This document shows, in pieces, positions 1-9,497 of a stretch of 64,000 nucleotides of DNA. The position numbers were made by a program, and so were the translations under genes. The notes below the pieces were generated by a model. It had not been told where the DNA came from. It saw only the letters and a list, made by a program, of their open reading frames with translations, and did not search any database. Source of the DNA: Mariniflexile litorale (GTDB lineage: Bacteria; Bacteroidota; Bacteroidia; Flavobacteriales; Flavobacteriaceae); NCBI RefSeq assembly GCF_031128465.2, contig NZ_CP155618.1:1125501-1189500 (forward strand), read 5' to 3'. Numbering within the stretch: position 1 is the stretch's first letter; each line of letters opens with the position of its first letter.

Positions 1-1130
1 TGAATGATAAGCGATTTGGTATCACCAATATTTGCCAACAATGAAAAGAGTTTTGAATTATCTGCAATTGCTTTTGCTGCATCAAAACCACCTTTGGCTC
101 CAAACGTAATAAGACCACTTTGACCTTTTGGTAAATATTTATCTGCCAAGGTTTTATATTTACTCGATTCTAAACCTGGATAATTTACCCAAGCAACTTC
201 CTCTTGTTGCTCTAACCATTTTGCAAGTTCTAATGCATTTTGGCTATGCTGTTTTATTCTTACTGGCAACGTTTCTAAACCTTGAATGATTTGGAATGCG
301 TTAAACGGACTTAATGCCCCACCAAAATCTCTTAAACCCTCTAATATTAACTTAAAGGTATAGGCGGCAGCTCCTAAAGCTTCATGATATACCAACCCAT
401 GATATCCTGCAGAAGGTTCTGTAAACTCAGGGAATTTCCCATTAGCCCAATTAAACGTTCCTGCATCTACAATAGCACCACCTAAAGAAGTTCCTTGCCC
501 ACCAATATATTTAGTTAACGAATGAATGACGATATTCGCCCCATGTTCTATAGGGTTTAATAATACCGATGTAGCTACCGTATTATCTACAATAAAAGGT
601 ACACCTGCCGCTTTAGCATGAACCGAAATTGCTTTTAAATCCAATACATCTAATTTTGGGTTCCCTAAAGATTCCACAAAAAAAGCACGTGTATTATCTT
701 TTACTGCCGCAGCGAAATTATCAGGATTATCACCATCTACAAACGTTGTAGTAATACCTAAACGAGGCAATGTTACTTTTAATAAATTATAAGTTCCACC
801 ATATAAACTGCTAGATGCTACAATATGGTCGCCCGCTTTTAATAAGGTTAATAAACCTGTTGAAATAGCGGCAGTCCCTGAAGCAAAAACGACTGCACCT
901 ACACCACCATCAACAGCAGCCAACCGATCTTGTAATATTTGATTGGTTGGATTATTAAGTCTGGTATATATAAATCCTAATTCCTTTAATGAAAAAAGAT
1001 TTGCTGCATGATCTGAATTGTTAAACACATAAGACGACGTTTGATAAATAGGCACTGCTCGAGTTCCTCCTGTTGCTGTTGTGTCATGCCCTGCATGTAA
1101 TGCGTTAGTTGCTAATTTTAATGTACTCAT
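1..1130 (-). CDS. metY: O-acetylhomoserine sulfhydrylase (MetY), C-terminus cut by window edge
   Basis: This is a PLP-dependent Cys/Met-metabolism transsulfuration enzyme. It makes homocysteine from O-acetylhomoserine and sulfide in the cytoplasm. The frame is open from an ATG at 1130 down to base 1, giving about 376 residues of a family that is usually near 430, so roughly the last 50 residues lie outside the window. The translation begins MSTLKLATNALHAGHD and contains the family segments TGGTRAVPIYQTSSYVF, YTRLNNPTNQILQDRLA, the substrate/PLP-loop region SSSLYGGTYNLL, and the PLP-lysine motif HSLTKYIGGQG. A SAM-I riboswitch lies in its leader, which fits a methionine-pathway gene. Cystathionine gamma-synthase is a relative, but the long N-terminal pattern favours MetY. 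Confidence 0.93.
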   Translation of the reverse strand, partial: MSTLKLATNALHAGHDTTATGGTRAVPIYQTSSYVFNNSDHAANLFSLKELGFIYTRLNNPTNQILQDRLAAVDGGVGAVVFASGTAAISTGLLTLLKAGDHIVASSSLYGGTYNLLKVTLPRLGITTTFVDGDNPDNFAAAVKDNTRAFFVESLGNPKLDVLDLKAISVHAKAAGVPFIVDNTVATSVLLNPIEHGANIVIHSLTKYIGGQGTSLGGAIVDAGTFNWANGKFPEFTEPSAGYHGLVYHEALGAAAYTFKLILEGLRDFGGALSPFNAFQIIQGLETLPVRIKQHSQNALELAKWLEQQEEVAWVNYPGLESSKYKTLADKYLPKGQSGLITFGAKGGFDAAKAIADNSKLFSLLANIGDTKSLII

Positions 1131-1250
1131 TTTTCTAGTTTTTTTGAGTTAATAAATAATTAAAACAAAAGCCAAATGCATCAAAAATTGATGTACTTAA
1201 TAGAAAAATGTTAAAAAGAAAATAAAATTACCCTCAAGTAATTCTGCTTG

Positions 1251-1367
1251 GTTATCTATCTAAAACGCTAAATTTAACTAGCTATTTAAGTAGAATTTAG
1301 CACCTTCTTTACAGGTAAAGGGTTGCTAAGGCTTCAATGGGTCTATCCCTCCGCCTTTCTTGATAAC
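1251..1367 (-). promoter_or_regulatory. SAM-I (S-box) riboswitch in the metY leader
   Basis: Read on the minus strand, the leader holds the S-box core in order: a P1 strand GTTATC, the segment AAGAAAGGCGGAGGGA, then GAAGCCTTAGCAACC, then AAGGTGCTAAATTC, and finally the closing P1 strand GATAAC. These are the conserved blocks of the SAM-I aptamer, and the 117-nt span is normal for it. It starts about 120 nt before the metY ATG, so it should sense S-adenosylmethionine and lower metY expression. The expression platform is unclear. A small hairpin built on CATCAA/TTGATG lies between aptamer and start codon, without a strong terminator tail. Confidence 0.93.
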
Positions 1368-1397
1368 ATTTCAATAAGTTTTTGAACTTTGTGAATG

Positions 1398-1405
1398 CAA
1401 ATATT
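1398..1405 (-). promoter_or_regulatory. Candidate -7 element for metY
   Basis: On the minus strand the octamer AATATTTG lies about 30 nt upstream of the riboswitch. It differs from the Bacteroidota -7 consensus TAnnTTTG at one base. I find no convincing TTG at the -33 position, so this is a weak call based on position and one box. Confidence 0.35.
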
Positions 1406-1485
1406 CAGTTAGAAAAAGTTAAAAACCTAATTTTTTTAAATAAATTTTAGAAAACATCTCACATTCAATCTTAACTACTTACAAT

Positions 1486-3036
1486 TTACTTATTAAAACG
1501 CATGTCATAAAACTTATTTTGAATAACTAATGCTATGGGTCTGTTTTGAATTTTAGATTCTAGCCACGATATAATATCCAAATACAAAAAAGCACGACTT
1601 TGGTAAGGATCGTGTTCAAATTCCTTAAGTTTTTTATGAAGTTTAATAAACTCATTTCTAACTTCATTTGGATAAATATCACCCAAACCTCTTAAAAATT
1701 TGATAAATTCTTTTTGTACATCGTACAGGTCTTCCATTTTAATTAAAAACTTATACGTACCCCGAATTAACACATCTAAATTATAGTCCATTCCCGCCTC
1801 GTAATGTGCCACCAAATTCAATATTCTTGCAAAACACAATAAATCTTCTCGCATTTGGAGTGTTTTGTTGCTTATTATTTTTTCTAAATACTGAATGCAT
1901 TTTTTATTTTCTCCAGCACCAAAATACATACTGGCTATTTTGTAATAAAACACCATAACGTGATGTTCGTCTATGCGATCATTATAATTTTTTAATCGAG
2001 CTAAAACTTCATCAACTAAAGGTAAGCCTTCCTTAAAGCTACCTTCAGTAAAATGCAAATTGAATTTGTTATTATAAATATATAGAAACGTTAAACCATC
2101 AATATTATCATCAAAAGGAAACCATTTCTCTTTAGTTATTGTTTCCAATCGTATTAACGACTCTTTAAATTTTTCGTAATGTCTTAAATAAAATAAAGCT
2201 TCAAGTAAATAATGATTTCCTCTTAAAAAAAAGACAGGATTTAATATAATTTGATCCTTATTCTCATAAAAAAGTTCTACCCATTTTGTGGCATATTTAT
2301 AGCAGGATAAAAAATCAACCGTTAAAAAACTGTACCACAAATAAGCTTTGTAAAGCCAAAGTTTTTCACGAAATCCTAAAGTATTGATATCGTACTTTGG
2401 AAGTCTAGCATTAAAATATTTAATAACACGCTTACTCTCTTTATCATTTTTTACGTAACCCGTTTTTAAAAACAAACCGTACAATTGAAGTGATAAATTA
2501 GATAGTTTACTTGCTAATACATTTTGTTGACTAAGTTCTTTTGCTTGTATAGATAACTCATCGGCTCTATTACTTAAACTACGTGTTATATATTGAGATT
2601 CAATAACTTTTTCTAGTTCGACAATTTCATACGCCACGTTTTTTTCTTCGTTTGCAATGGCTAAGTTTTTTGCTTTATCTAAAATTTTTAAACTCTGCTT
2701 ATACAAGCCTTTATGATATAAAATGGTAGCAAAATCTAATTGTTCCCGAATTTGAATTCTTATATTTTGATGTGATGGGTTTAGTCGTAAACTAATTAAA
2801 ATCTGTTTATATAGATGCGCTTTTAAATTAGATAACTGCTCTTTTTTTACAATACCTTTTTTAAGAATCGCCGCTTCATCATAAACCGAAAGTTTTTCTA
2901 AAATATTAAAAAGTGTCAAAAATTTTGAATCTTCATTGACCCCCAAACGTCCTACATAAAGTTTAAATTGTCGCTTTTCGGACTTAGAAAGTGACTTTAC
3001 TAATACAAACAAATTATCTTTTTGCTCTTTTGTCAT
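1486..3036 (-). CDS. Conserved hypothetical alpha-helical (TPR-like) protein
   Basis: I do not recognise a named family. The 516-residue protein has no signal peptide and no membrane segment. It is rich in Lys, Leu, Tyr and Phe, with repeated helix-pair patterns (for example around residues 95-135 and 360-400) that resemble TPR or HAT-like solenoids. The N-terminus, MTKEQKDNLFVLVKSLSKSEKRQFKLY, is charged and helical. It probably acts as a cytoplasmic scaffold or interaction protein, but no catalytic motif is visible. It stands alone between the metY leader and leuA, and it is transcribed away from leuA. Codon use and AT content match the neighbours, so there is no sign of recent transfer. 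Confidence 0.75.
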   Translation of the reverse strand: MTKEQKDNLFVLVKSLSKSEKRQFKLYVGRLGVNEDSKFLTLFNILEKLSVYDEAAILKKGIVKKEQLSNLKAHLYKQILISLRLNPSHQNIRIQIREQLDFATILYHKGLYKQSLKILDKAKNLAIANEEKNVAYEIVELEKVIESQYITRSLSNRADELSIQAKELSQQNVLASKLSNLSLQLYGLFLKTGYVKNDKESKRVIKYFNARLPKYDINTLGFREKLWLYKAYLWYSFLTVDFLSCYKYATKWVELFYENKDQIILNPVFFLRGNHYLLEALFYLRHYEKFKESLIRLETITKEKWFPFDDNIDGLTFLYIYNNKFNLHFTEGSFKEGLPLVDEVLARLKNYNDRIDEHHVMVFYYKIASMYFGAGENKKCIQYLEKIISNKTLQMREDLLCFARILNLVAHYEAGMDYNLDVLIRGTYKFLIKMEDLYDVQKEFIKFLRGLGDIYPNEVRNEFIKLHKKLKEFEHDPYQSRAFLYLDIISWLESKIQNRPIALVIQNKFYDMRFNK

Positions 3037-3184
3037 AGTTATAAAAACCTTGTTATATAATTGATTTTCAGATATTTAATTAAGTTATAATCAGGTTAAA
3101 CATCGTAAAAAAAGTGAGTTGAGTTATCATTTAATGAAACCAAAATATACATTCGTAATACAATAAGAAAATTTATTTTATTAA

Positions 3185-4360
3185 ATGTCTAATACTAACG
3201 TCCAAATTTTTGACACAACGCTTCGCGATGGCGAGCAAGTCCCAGGCTGCAAATTAAATACCGAACAAAAATTAATCATTGCTGAACAGCTCGATTTATT
3301 AGGTGTCGATATTATTGAAGCGGGTTTCCCTGTATCAAGTCCTGGCGATTTTAAATCGGTTGAAGCCATTTCTAAAATTGTTAAGAATGCAACAGTTTGT
3401 GGTTTAACCCGCTCTGTTGAAAACGATATAAAAGTGGCTGCTGAAGCTTTAAAATATGCTAAAACGCCTCGAATTCACACAGGAATTGGAACTTCTGATT
3501 CTCATATAAAATTTAAATTCAACTCTACTCGAGAGGATATTCTTGAACGTGCTTTTAAAGCCGTAAGGTACGCAAAATCTTTTGTAGAAGATGTAGAATT
3601 TTATGCCGAAGATGCAGGAAGAACAGATAATGAATATTTAGCGCGTGTTTGCGAAACTGCTATAAAAGCAGGTGCTACCGTTTTAAACATTCCCGACACT
3701 ACAGGTTACTGTTTGCCAAGTGAATATGGTGCTAAAATTAAATATCTAAAAGAAAATGTAAAAGGTATTGAAAAAGCTATTTTATCATGCCATTGCCATA
3801 ATGATTTAGGATTAGCAACCGCAAACTCTGTAGAAGCTGTTATTAATGGTGCGCGCCAAATTGAATGTACTATTAATGGTATTGGTGAACGTGCGGGAAA
3901 TACAGCTTTAGAAGAAGTTGTGATGATTTTAAAACAACATCCTTATTTAAATTTAGATACAAATATTAAAACCGAAATGCTTTACGGTCTTAGCCAATTA
4001 GTATCAGATAGTATGGGTATTTATACGCAACCAAATAAGGCTATTGTAGGAGCAAATGCCTTTGCACATAGTTCTGGAATTCACCAAGATGGGGTGATTA
4101 AAAATCGTGAAACTTACGAAATCATGGATCCTAAAGATGTTGGTGTAACCGAATCTGCTATTGTATTAACAGCTAGAAGTGGTCGCGCAGCATTAGCATA
4201 TAGAGCAAAAAATATTGGGTACGAATTAACAAAACTTCAGTTAGATGAAATCTATGTAAATTTCTTAGATTTTGCTGACAATAAGAAAGAGGTTAATGAT
4301 GATGATATCCATACTATCGTAGAAAAGAGCAGATTGTACAAAGAAATTATTTCAGTTTAA
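3185..4360 (+). CDS. leuA: 2-isopropylmalate synthase, short form
   Basis: The enzyme condenses acetyl-CoA with 2-ketoisovalerate in the first committed step of leucine synthesis. The HMGL-like TIM barrel is clear: [13 protein letters not shown] at residues 9-21 (D15 as metal ligand), HCHNDLG at 203-209 (H203 and H205 as ligands), and [11 protein letters not shown] with N239. At 391 residues it ends soon after the linker subdomain and lacks the C-terminal LeuA dimerisation/regulatory domain of the usual enzyme of about 510-550 residues. Leucine feedback through that domain is therefore not expected. Citramalate or homocitrate synthase is the main alternative, but leuB follows after only 9 bp. 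leuC and leuD are not in this window. Confidence 0.88.
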   Translation: MSNTNVQIFDTTLRDGEQVPGCKLNTEQKLIIAEQLDLLGVDIIEAGFPVSSPGDFKSVEAISKIVKNATVCGLTRSVENDIKVAAEALKYAKTPRIHTGIGTSDSHIKFKFNSTREDILERAFKAVRYAKSFVEDVEFYAEDAGRTDNEYLARVCETAIKAGATVLNIPDTTGYCLPSEYGAKIKYLKENVKGIEKAILSCHCHNDLGLATANSVEAVINGARQIECTINGIGERAGNTALEEVVMILKQHPYLNLDTNIKTEMLYGLSQLVSDSMGIYTQPNKAIVGANAFAHSSGIHQDGVIKNRETYEIMDPKDVGVTESAIVLTARSGRAALAYRAKNIGYELTKLQLDEIYVNFLDFADNKKEVNDDDIHTIVEKSRLYKEIISV

Positions 4361-4369
4361 AACACTATA

Positions 4370-5488
4370 ATGAAATTAAATATAGCCGTTTTACCAGGCG
4401 ATGGTATTGGTCCTGAAGTTATAGCTCAAGCTGAAAAAGTCTTGAAAGCTATTGCCATGGAGTTTAACCATGTATTTACATTTCAGCATGCTTTGGTTGG
4501 CGCAAGTGCTATTGAAAAAACCGGCAATCCATTACCTGAAGAAACCATCGACATTTGTGAAAAAGCGGATGCTATATTATTTGGTGCCATTGGAAATGCT
4601 GCTTTCGATTTAGACCCTTACGCTAAAATAAGACCTGAACAGGGACTTTTAAGGTTACGAAAATCTTTAGGATTATATACCAATATAAGACCTGTAATTG
4701 CTTACGAAGATTTACTAAACAAATCGTCTTTAAAGAAAAAACAAATAAGTAACACTAACATTCTCATTTACCGGGAACTTACTGGTGGTATTTATTTTGG
4801 TGAAAAAAAATTAAGTGACGATGGTAATACCGCATCTGATATTTGCGAATATACCCGTTTCGAAATTGAGCGTATTGCCCATTTAGCTTTTAAAGCAGCA
4901 CAATCCAGAAAACGCAAATTAACATTGGTTGACAAAGCCAATGCTTTAGAAAGTTCTCGATTATGGCGTAGAGTGGTACAAGAAATGGCACCACAATACC
5001 CAAATGTACAATTAAATTTCATGTACATCGATAATGCCGCCATGGAACTTATTTTAAACCCAAAACAGTTTGATGTTATTTTAACGGAAAACATGTTTGG
5101 AGATATCCTATCGGAAGAAGCCAGTGTTATTGTAGGATCTATTGGATTATTAGCTTCCGCATCCTTAGGTGAAAAACACGCTATGTTCGAGCCTATTCAC
5201 GGTGCGTACTCAAAAGCAGCTAATAAAGGAGTTGCAAATCCTATAGCATCTATTTTGGCAGCAGCTATGTTGTTAGACCATTTTGGATTAGACGATGAAG
5301 CGGCTTTAATTAGAGAAGGTGTAGATAAATCGTTAAAACTACATATTACTACACCCGATTTAAACACGAAGTACGACAACATTACCACCACAAAAGTTGG
5401 CGATTTTATCGAAGATTTTATAAACAATCCAGATGAAACCAATTTAAACTTTACCAACATACATTTAGGGCAGTCCACAATCATTTGA
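4370..5488 (+). CDS. leuB: 3-isopropylmalate dehydrogenase
   Basis: LeuB oxidises and decarboxylates 3-isopropylmalate to 2-ketoisocaproate with NAD+. The 372-residue protein shows the isocitrate/isopropylmalate dehydrogenase fold markers: the N-terminal LPGDGIGPEV, the arginine-rich substrate segment RPEQGLLRLRKSLGLYTNIRPV, the catalytic Tyr/Lys region (ELTGGIYFGE, LVDKANAL), the metal-binding stretch FDVILTENMFGDILSEEAS, and the adenine-binding loop FEPIHGAYSKAANKGVANP. It starts 9 bp after leuA and is surely co-transcribed. A strong terminator follows 45 bp downstream, so the unit is just leuAB. Confidence 0.96.
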   Translation: MKLNIAVLPGDGIGPEVIAQAEKVLKAIAMEFNHVFTFQHALVGASAIEKTGNPLPEETIDICEKADAILFGAIGNAAFDLDPYAKIRPEQGLLRLRKSLGLYTNIRPVIAYEDLLNKSSLKKKQISNTNILIYRELTGGIYFGEKKLSDDGNTASDICEYTRFEIERIAHLAFKAAQSRKRKLTLVDKANALESSRLWRRVVQEMAPQYPNVQLNFMYIDNAAMELILNPKQFDVILTENMFGDILSEEASVIVGSIGLLASASLGEKHAMFEPIHGAYSKAANKGVANPIASILAAAMLLDHFGLDDEAALIREGVDKSLKLHITTPDLNTKYDNITTTKVGDFIEDFINNPDETNLNFTNIHLGQSTII

Positions 5489-5533
5489 TTATTTGAGTTA
5501 GTCACCAAAATTAAAATTTTTGGAAAAGTCCTT

Positions 5534-5563
5534 AAAAGCGCATTGTTTACAATGCGCTTTTTT
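5534..5563 (+). terminator. Intrinsic terminator of leuAB (bidirectional)
   Basis: A 12-bp perfect stem, AAAAGCGCATTG with CAATGCGCTTTT, closes a TTTA loop and is followed by a T-run. On the other strand the stem is flanked by A/T in a way that can also stop the converging transporter gene, whose stop codon begins 3 bp away. Confidence 0.92.
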
Positions 5564-5565
5564 AA

Positions 5566-6525
5566 TTAACGCTTAGCGAGTCTTGCCGCTATAAAACTAA
5601 TTATCAATATTTGTGTTGCGTGAAATAACATCAAGGGTAATAAAACAATCCCAATAGCCGCCGTATTTCCAAACAAAATCTTAGAAAAAACGGTGCCGTG
5701 TACCAACGATTTTTTAGTACCACAAAACTGGGCTGTAATTTGGTCTTCCTTGTTAAAACTCAATTTTTCAGCAATAAACTTGGTGATAAAAAAAGCTAAG
5801 AAAAACAAAATCAATACTGCAACAAACATGAAAAACAAATCGAAGACAGATACCTCACTAAAAATATTTTCATAAAATGATTGCGCAAAACTTTTATAGA
5901 TGATAAGTAAAATAACAGACTTATCGAATAAAGTAAGCTTACTACTGTACTTGTTTGCAAATGCATTTAAAAACCGTTGCAACAATAAACCAATAACAAC
6001 AGGCAAAATAATTTGTACTATAAGCTTTGTGTAAATTTCGGTGAAGTCGAAATTAGTTTGAGAACTTTCAATAAACAAGCCCATCCAAAGTGGGGTAATC
6101 GCAATACCAATAATACCTGAAATACTGGCATTAAAAATAGCTGCAGGCACGTTACCTTTCCCTATAGACACCATAACCACAGAAGAGGATACTGTTGATG
6201 GCAAGGTTGCAAGAAAAAAGAAAGCCAACCAAATCACTTCCTGTTCCTGTGTTTGCAACAATGGATAAAATGCTAAAACAATAAGCGGGAAAATAATAAA
6301 CGTTGAAGCCTGTACTAGCAGGTGAAGCTTCCAATTCCTGAGGCCAGATTTTAATTTATCAGGACTTAACTTCAGACCGTAAAAAAAGAAAATTAAAGAA
6401 ATCCCTACCGTACTTATAGTATCGATGGGAACATGGCTCTGTGCTGTTCCCCATTCAGGAAAAACATACGCAACACCTATTACCGCTATAATGGACAAGA
6501 CAAACTTATCGATTTTAATTTTCAT
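5566..6525 (-). CDS. Bile acid:sodium symporter (BASS/SBF-like) family transporter
   Basis: The 319-residue integral inner-membrane protein has nine or ten hydrophobic segments spread over the whole length. It belongs to the SBF-like (YfeH-type) group of the BASS superfamily. Recognisable parts are the N-terminal VYVFPEWG-like entry and the segments FFYGLKLSPDKLKSGL and LATLPSTVSSSVVMVSIGKGN (the conserved crossover region), plus QFCGTKKSLVHGTVF near residue 270. Members move organic anions with Na+; the substrate here is unknown. It stands alone, converges on leuB, and shares that terminator. Confidence 0.85.
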   Translation of the reverse strand: MKIKIDKFVLSIIAVIGVAYVFPEWGTAQSHVPIDTISTVGISLIFFFYGLKLSPDKLKSGLRNWKLHLLVQASTFIIFPLIVLAFYPLLQTQEQEVIWLAFFFLATLPSTVSSSVVMVSIGKGNVPAAIFNASISGIIGIAITPLWMGLFIESSQTNFDFTEIYTKLIVQIILPVVIGLLLQRFLNAFANKYSSKLTLFDKSVILLIIYKSFAQSFYENIFSEVSVFDLFFMFVAVLILFFLAFFITKFIAEKLSFNKEDQITAQFCGTKKSLVHGTVFSKILFGNTAAIGIVLLPLMLFHATQILIISFIAARLAKR

Positions 6526-6638
6526 ACCCGTTTAACATTTATAATAGGTTAAGACACCTTGAAAGCAAGACCAAAAGTAATTTATTTTTTGAAAAGCAGC
6601 TAACAAGCAATAACTAAAGCGAGGTGTCTTGAAGAATA

Positions 6639-6995
6639 TTATTTGCTAACAAAAGCTTCAAAAGCATCGTTATAATAAATAGTAATTTCTGTACCCTTTA
6701 CAATATCTGTTTTAGCTACAAATGTTTGAATGAGATTCACAAAATCACGCTCGTCAACTTGGGCTGTTGGTTCTGAGCTATGGTTAAAAAAACTCCCCAC
6801 ATCACTCATGCAAATAGCATCATATTCTTCTATCCAAGGAAATTGAAGTGTTGCTAAAACTTCAGGCAAATTTTCATTTACATGAATAAGTGCCATGTCA
6901 CATTTGGCTAATAATTCACCTTTAGTAATGTTTCGTGATGCAAAAACACCTTTTCCGTGTAATGGCGATTGTTTTACTTCAACTAAATTATTCAT
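6639..6995 (-). CDS. Small SET-domain protein
   Basis: The 118-residue protein is almost only a SET domain, the fold of lysine methyltransferases. It shows the N-terminal box GKGVFASRNITKGELL (residues 14-29), the cofactor motif SFFNHSSEPTA (about residues 68-78), and the C-terminal IVKGTEITIYYND. The Asn-His of NHSSEP and the Tyr residues near the end match the SAM-binding and catalytic pattern. There is no pre-SET or post-SET cysteine cluster. A protein-methyltransferase role is plausible but the target is unknown. It is a single gene with short flanking gaps, transcribed in the same direction as both neighbours. Confidence 0.88.
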   Translation of the reverse strand: MNNLVEVKQSPLHGKGVFASRNITKGELLAKCDMALIHVNENLPEVLATLQFPWIEEYDAICMSDVGSFFNHSSEPTAQVDERDFVNLIQTFVAKTDIVKGTEITIYYNDAFEAFVSK

Positions 6996-7036
6996 TGTTG
7001 TGTTTGTTTTTATGTATTATTGAATAAATTGTCAAA

Positions 7037-9439
7037 CTATTTCCAATTTATTTCTACACTTTGATCTCGTTTTAATTCTATATTTTTCTTCACTCCATTA
7101 CAAACTAAAACTGTTTTTCCATCAGCTTTTGCTGTTACTTTTGTGCTTTGTATTTTTTTATTTTTCCACACCATTGAAATCTCAAAACCACCTCGTGCAC
7201 AAACACTATCTATAGATCCTGTTTCCCATGCATTAGGTAATGCAGGCAATAAATAAATAGTGTCTTCTGTAGATTGTATAATCATTTCAATAACCGCTGA
7301 AGCACCACCAAAATTACCATCAATTTGAAATGGTGGGTGTGCATCTAAAAGATTCGGATAAGTTCCTCCCCCAGCATGAAAAGTTGTTTTCAATCCGCTA
7401 GGCTCAACATATCGCAATAATTCACGATACATTTTATAAGCTCTATTGCCATCCCAAAGTCTAGCCCATAGATTTATTCGCCAACCTTTAGACCAACCTG
7501 TAGTTTCATCTCCTTTAATTTCCAATGATTCTTTAGAAGCATTTGCTAATTCGGGGGTTGTTTTTGGGTGAATTTGATGCCCAGGATACAACCCGAAAAG
7601 ATGCGATTGGTGTCTATGTTTCGGATCTGCATCCTCCCAATCATAATACCATTCTTGTAAATTTCCTTTTTTTCCAATTTGGTATGGATGCAACTTTTTA
7701 TGGGTTTGGACGACTCTTTCAGTGAAATCATCATCAATACTTAAAACTTCAGACGTTTTTATAAACTGCTCGAACAATTCTCTTATTAAAGCTATATCTG
7801 AGGTACAACCATATGATGTGGCTCCTTTATATCCTTCTGGAGTTAAAAACAGATTCTCAGGTGACGTGCCAGGTGATGTCATCCAGTTTCCCTTTTCATC
7901 TTGAATCATCCACTCCAAACAAAATTGAACAGCTCCTTTCATCAAAGGATAGGCTTTATTCTTAAGGAATTCTTTATCTTTTGAGAAGATGTAATGTTCC
8001 CATAAATGTGTTGATAGCCAAACACCACCCATATTCCAAATAACGGTATTAGGATCACTATTACCAAAATCATTAACCTGATTACTCATTGCCCAGATAT
8101 CCGAATTATGGTGTGCTGCCCAACCTCCTATGCCATAAAAATTCTTAGCTGTAAACTTCCCTGTTTCTGCAAGTCCTTCAATAAAACTAAGCAGAGGTAA
8201 ATGCATTTCAGACAAGTTTCCTATTTCTGCTAACCAATAATTTTCTTCAACATTTATATTCATGGTATAATTACTACTCCATGGTGGTCGTAAATATGGG
8301 TTCCAAATACCTTGTAAATTAGCTGGCACACCTTCTGTTCTTGAACTTGAAATAAGTAAATACCGCCCAAATTGAAAATATAAAATTTCTAAATTCTTAT
8401 CTTCATGTCCTTCCGCATAACGCTTCAATCGCCCATTAGTGGGCAGATTGGGTGCTTTGGTTTCTCCTAAATCTAAACTAAGTCTATTAAAAAAAGATTG
8501 ATAATCATTTATGTGATTTTGTTTTAAGTCATCAAACCTTTTTTCAGAAGCTTTATCTAACACTTTCTGAGCTAGAAATTGATTATCTTTCCCTTCTGTT
8601 ACAGGGTTTTTATCAAATCCATTAAAACTTGTATCAATAGAAATCAATAAAACAACTTCGGTGCAACCGGACATTACAAGCGTTCCATTTTTGTAAGTTA
8701 CAGTGCCATCGGTATTATTTACCTTAATTAAAGAAGTAAATCTGGTTCCCTTATTTTTATCAAATAATACTGCATTTGGCATATCACCCATGTAACTAGG
8801 TTCTGCATGATAAGGTGCATAGCCATTTACAACAAGTGTATTCAGTTTGCTAGTGACATCATATTTCAATAAACTTTCAAATTCTACTGTACCACTAATT
8901 GTTTTCTTTTTATCACTAGAAAGTCGAATAACCATTACTTGGTCTGGGTTCGATACAAAATATTCTCGTTTAAAGGTTGTCTCGTTAACTTTGTAGCTTA
9001 CTTTTGAAATAGCATTACTTATATCTAGTTCTCGATAATATTCTTTTACTTCTCCTTGATTCTGAAAATTGATTTTAAGAGTCCCTAAAGGTGCAAACGA
9101 TTCAGAAAAAACGCCTCGTGTTAATTTGTTAAGAGAATCTGCAAGTTTGTAGTTATGATCTTTAAGAGCTGCTCTTACTAATGGAATGCTTTTATAAGAT
9201 TCTGGACGCATGTTCGGGTCTTCAGGTTCTCCTGACCACAATGTGGCATCATTCAAATAAATTTTATCAGAATGTACACTTCCAAATACAGACGCACCTA
9301 GTTTTCCATTTCCTAACACTAAGCTCTCTTCAAAAGCAGTCGCAGGGGCATTATACCACAGGAGATTTTTTGATTGTCCATAAGAAAACAGACAATTACT
9401 AAAACAGGTGAAAATGATTATTTGTATAACTGTTCTCAT
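7037..9439 (-). CDS. Glycoside hydrolase family 95, probable alpha-L-fucosidase
   Basis: This secreted enzyme likely removes 1,2-linked alpha-L-fucose (or alpha-L-galactose) from glycans by inversion. An N-terminal signal peptide ends near residue 21 (CLFSYGQS). The GH95 N-terminal beta domain starts with LWYNAPATAFEESLVLGNGKLGA and LNDATLWSGEPEDPN. The (alpha/alpha)6 barrel carries the expected catalytic set: N394 and N396 in MNINVEENYW, the general acid E528 in SPGTSPENL, and D707 in FQIDGNFGG. At 800 residues it is full length. No SusC/SusD or sulfatase partners lie nearby, so it is not in a polysaccharide utilisation locus as far as this window shows. Confidence 0.92.
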   Translation of the reverse strand: MRTVIQIIIFTCFSNCLFSYGQSKNLLWYNAPATAFEESLVLGNGKLGASVFGSVHSDKIYLNDATLWSGEPEDPNMRPESYKSIPLVRAALKDHNYKLADSLNKLTRGVFSESFAPLGTLKINFQNQGEVKEYYRELDISNAISKVSYKVNETTFKREYFVSNPDQVMVIRLSSDKKKTISGTVEFESLLKYDVTSKLNTLVVNGYAPYHAEPSYMGDMPNAVLFDKNKGTRFTSLIKVNNTDGTVTYKNGTLVMSGCTEVVLLISIDTSFNGFDKNPVTEGKDNQFLAQKVLDKASEKRFDDLKQNHINDYQSFFNRLSLDLGETKAPNLPTNGRLKRYAEGHEDKNLEILYFQFGRYLLISSSRTEGVPANLQGIWNPYLRPPWSSNYTMNINVEENYWLAEIGNLSEMHLPLLSFIEGLAETGKFTAKNFYGIGGWAAHHNSDIWAMSNQVNDFGNSDPNTVIWNMGGVWLSTHLWEHYIFSKDKEFLKNKAYPLMKGAVQFCLEWMIQDEKGNWMTSPGTSPENLFLTPEGYKGATSYGCTSDIALIRELFEQFIKTSEVLSIDDDFTERVVQTHKKLHPYQIGKKGNLQEWYYDWEDADPKHRHQSHLFGLYPGHQIHPKTTPELANASKESLEIKGDETTGWSKGWRINLWARLWDGNRAYKMYRELLRYVEPSGLKTTFHAGGGTYPNLLDAHPPFQIDGNFGGASAVIEMIIQSTEDTIYLLPALPNAWETGSIDSVCARGGFEISMVWKNKKIQSTKVTAKADGKTVLVCNGVKKNIELKRDQSVEINWK

Positions 9440-9497
9440 AATTAAAATAGGTTTGAAATTATGAGAACAAGTTAATTCTAATTGAAATGAAAATCAA

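Noticed and set aside
3040-3184. Search for a leucine-rich leader peptide before leuA
   Set aside because: No ORF rich in Leu, Val or Ile and no terminator hairpin lies in the gap, unlike the ilv leader.
4792-5508. Antisense ORFs of about 100 codons inside leuB
   Set aside because: They mirror the strongly coding leuB frame and have no family features.
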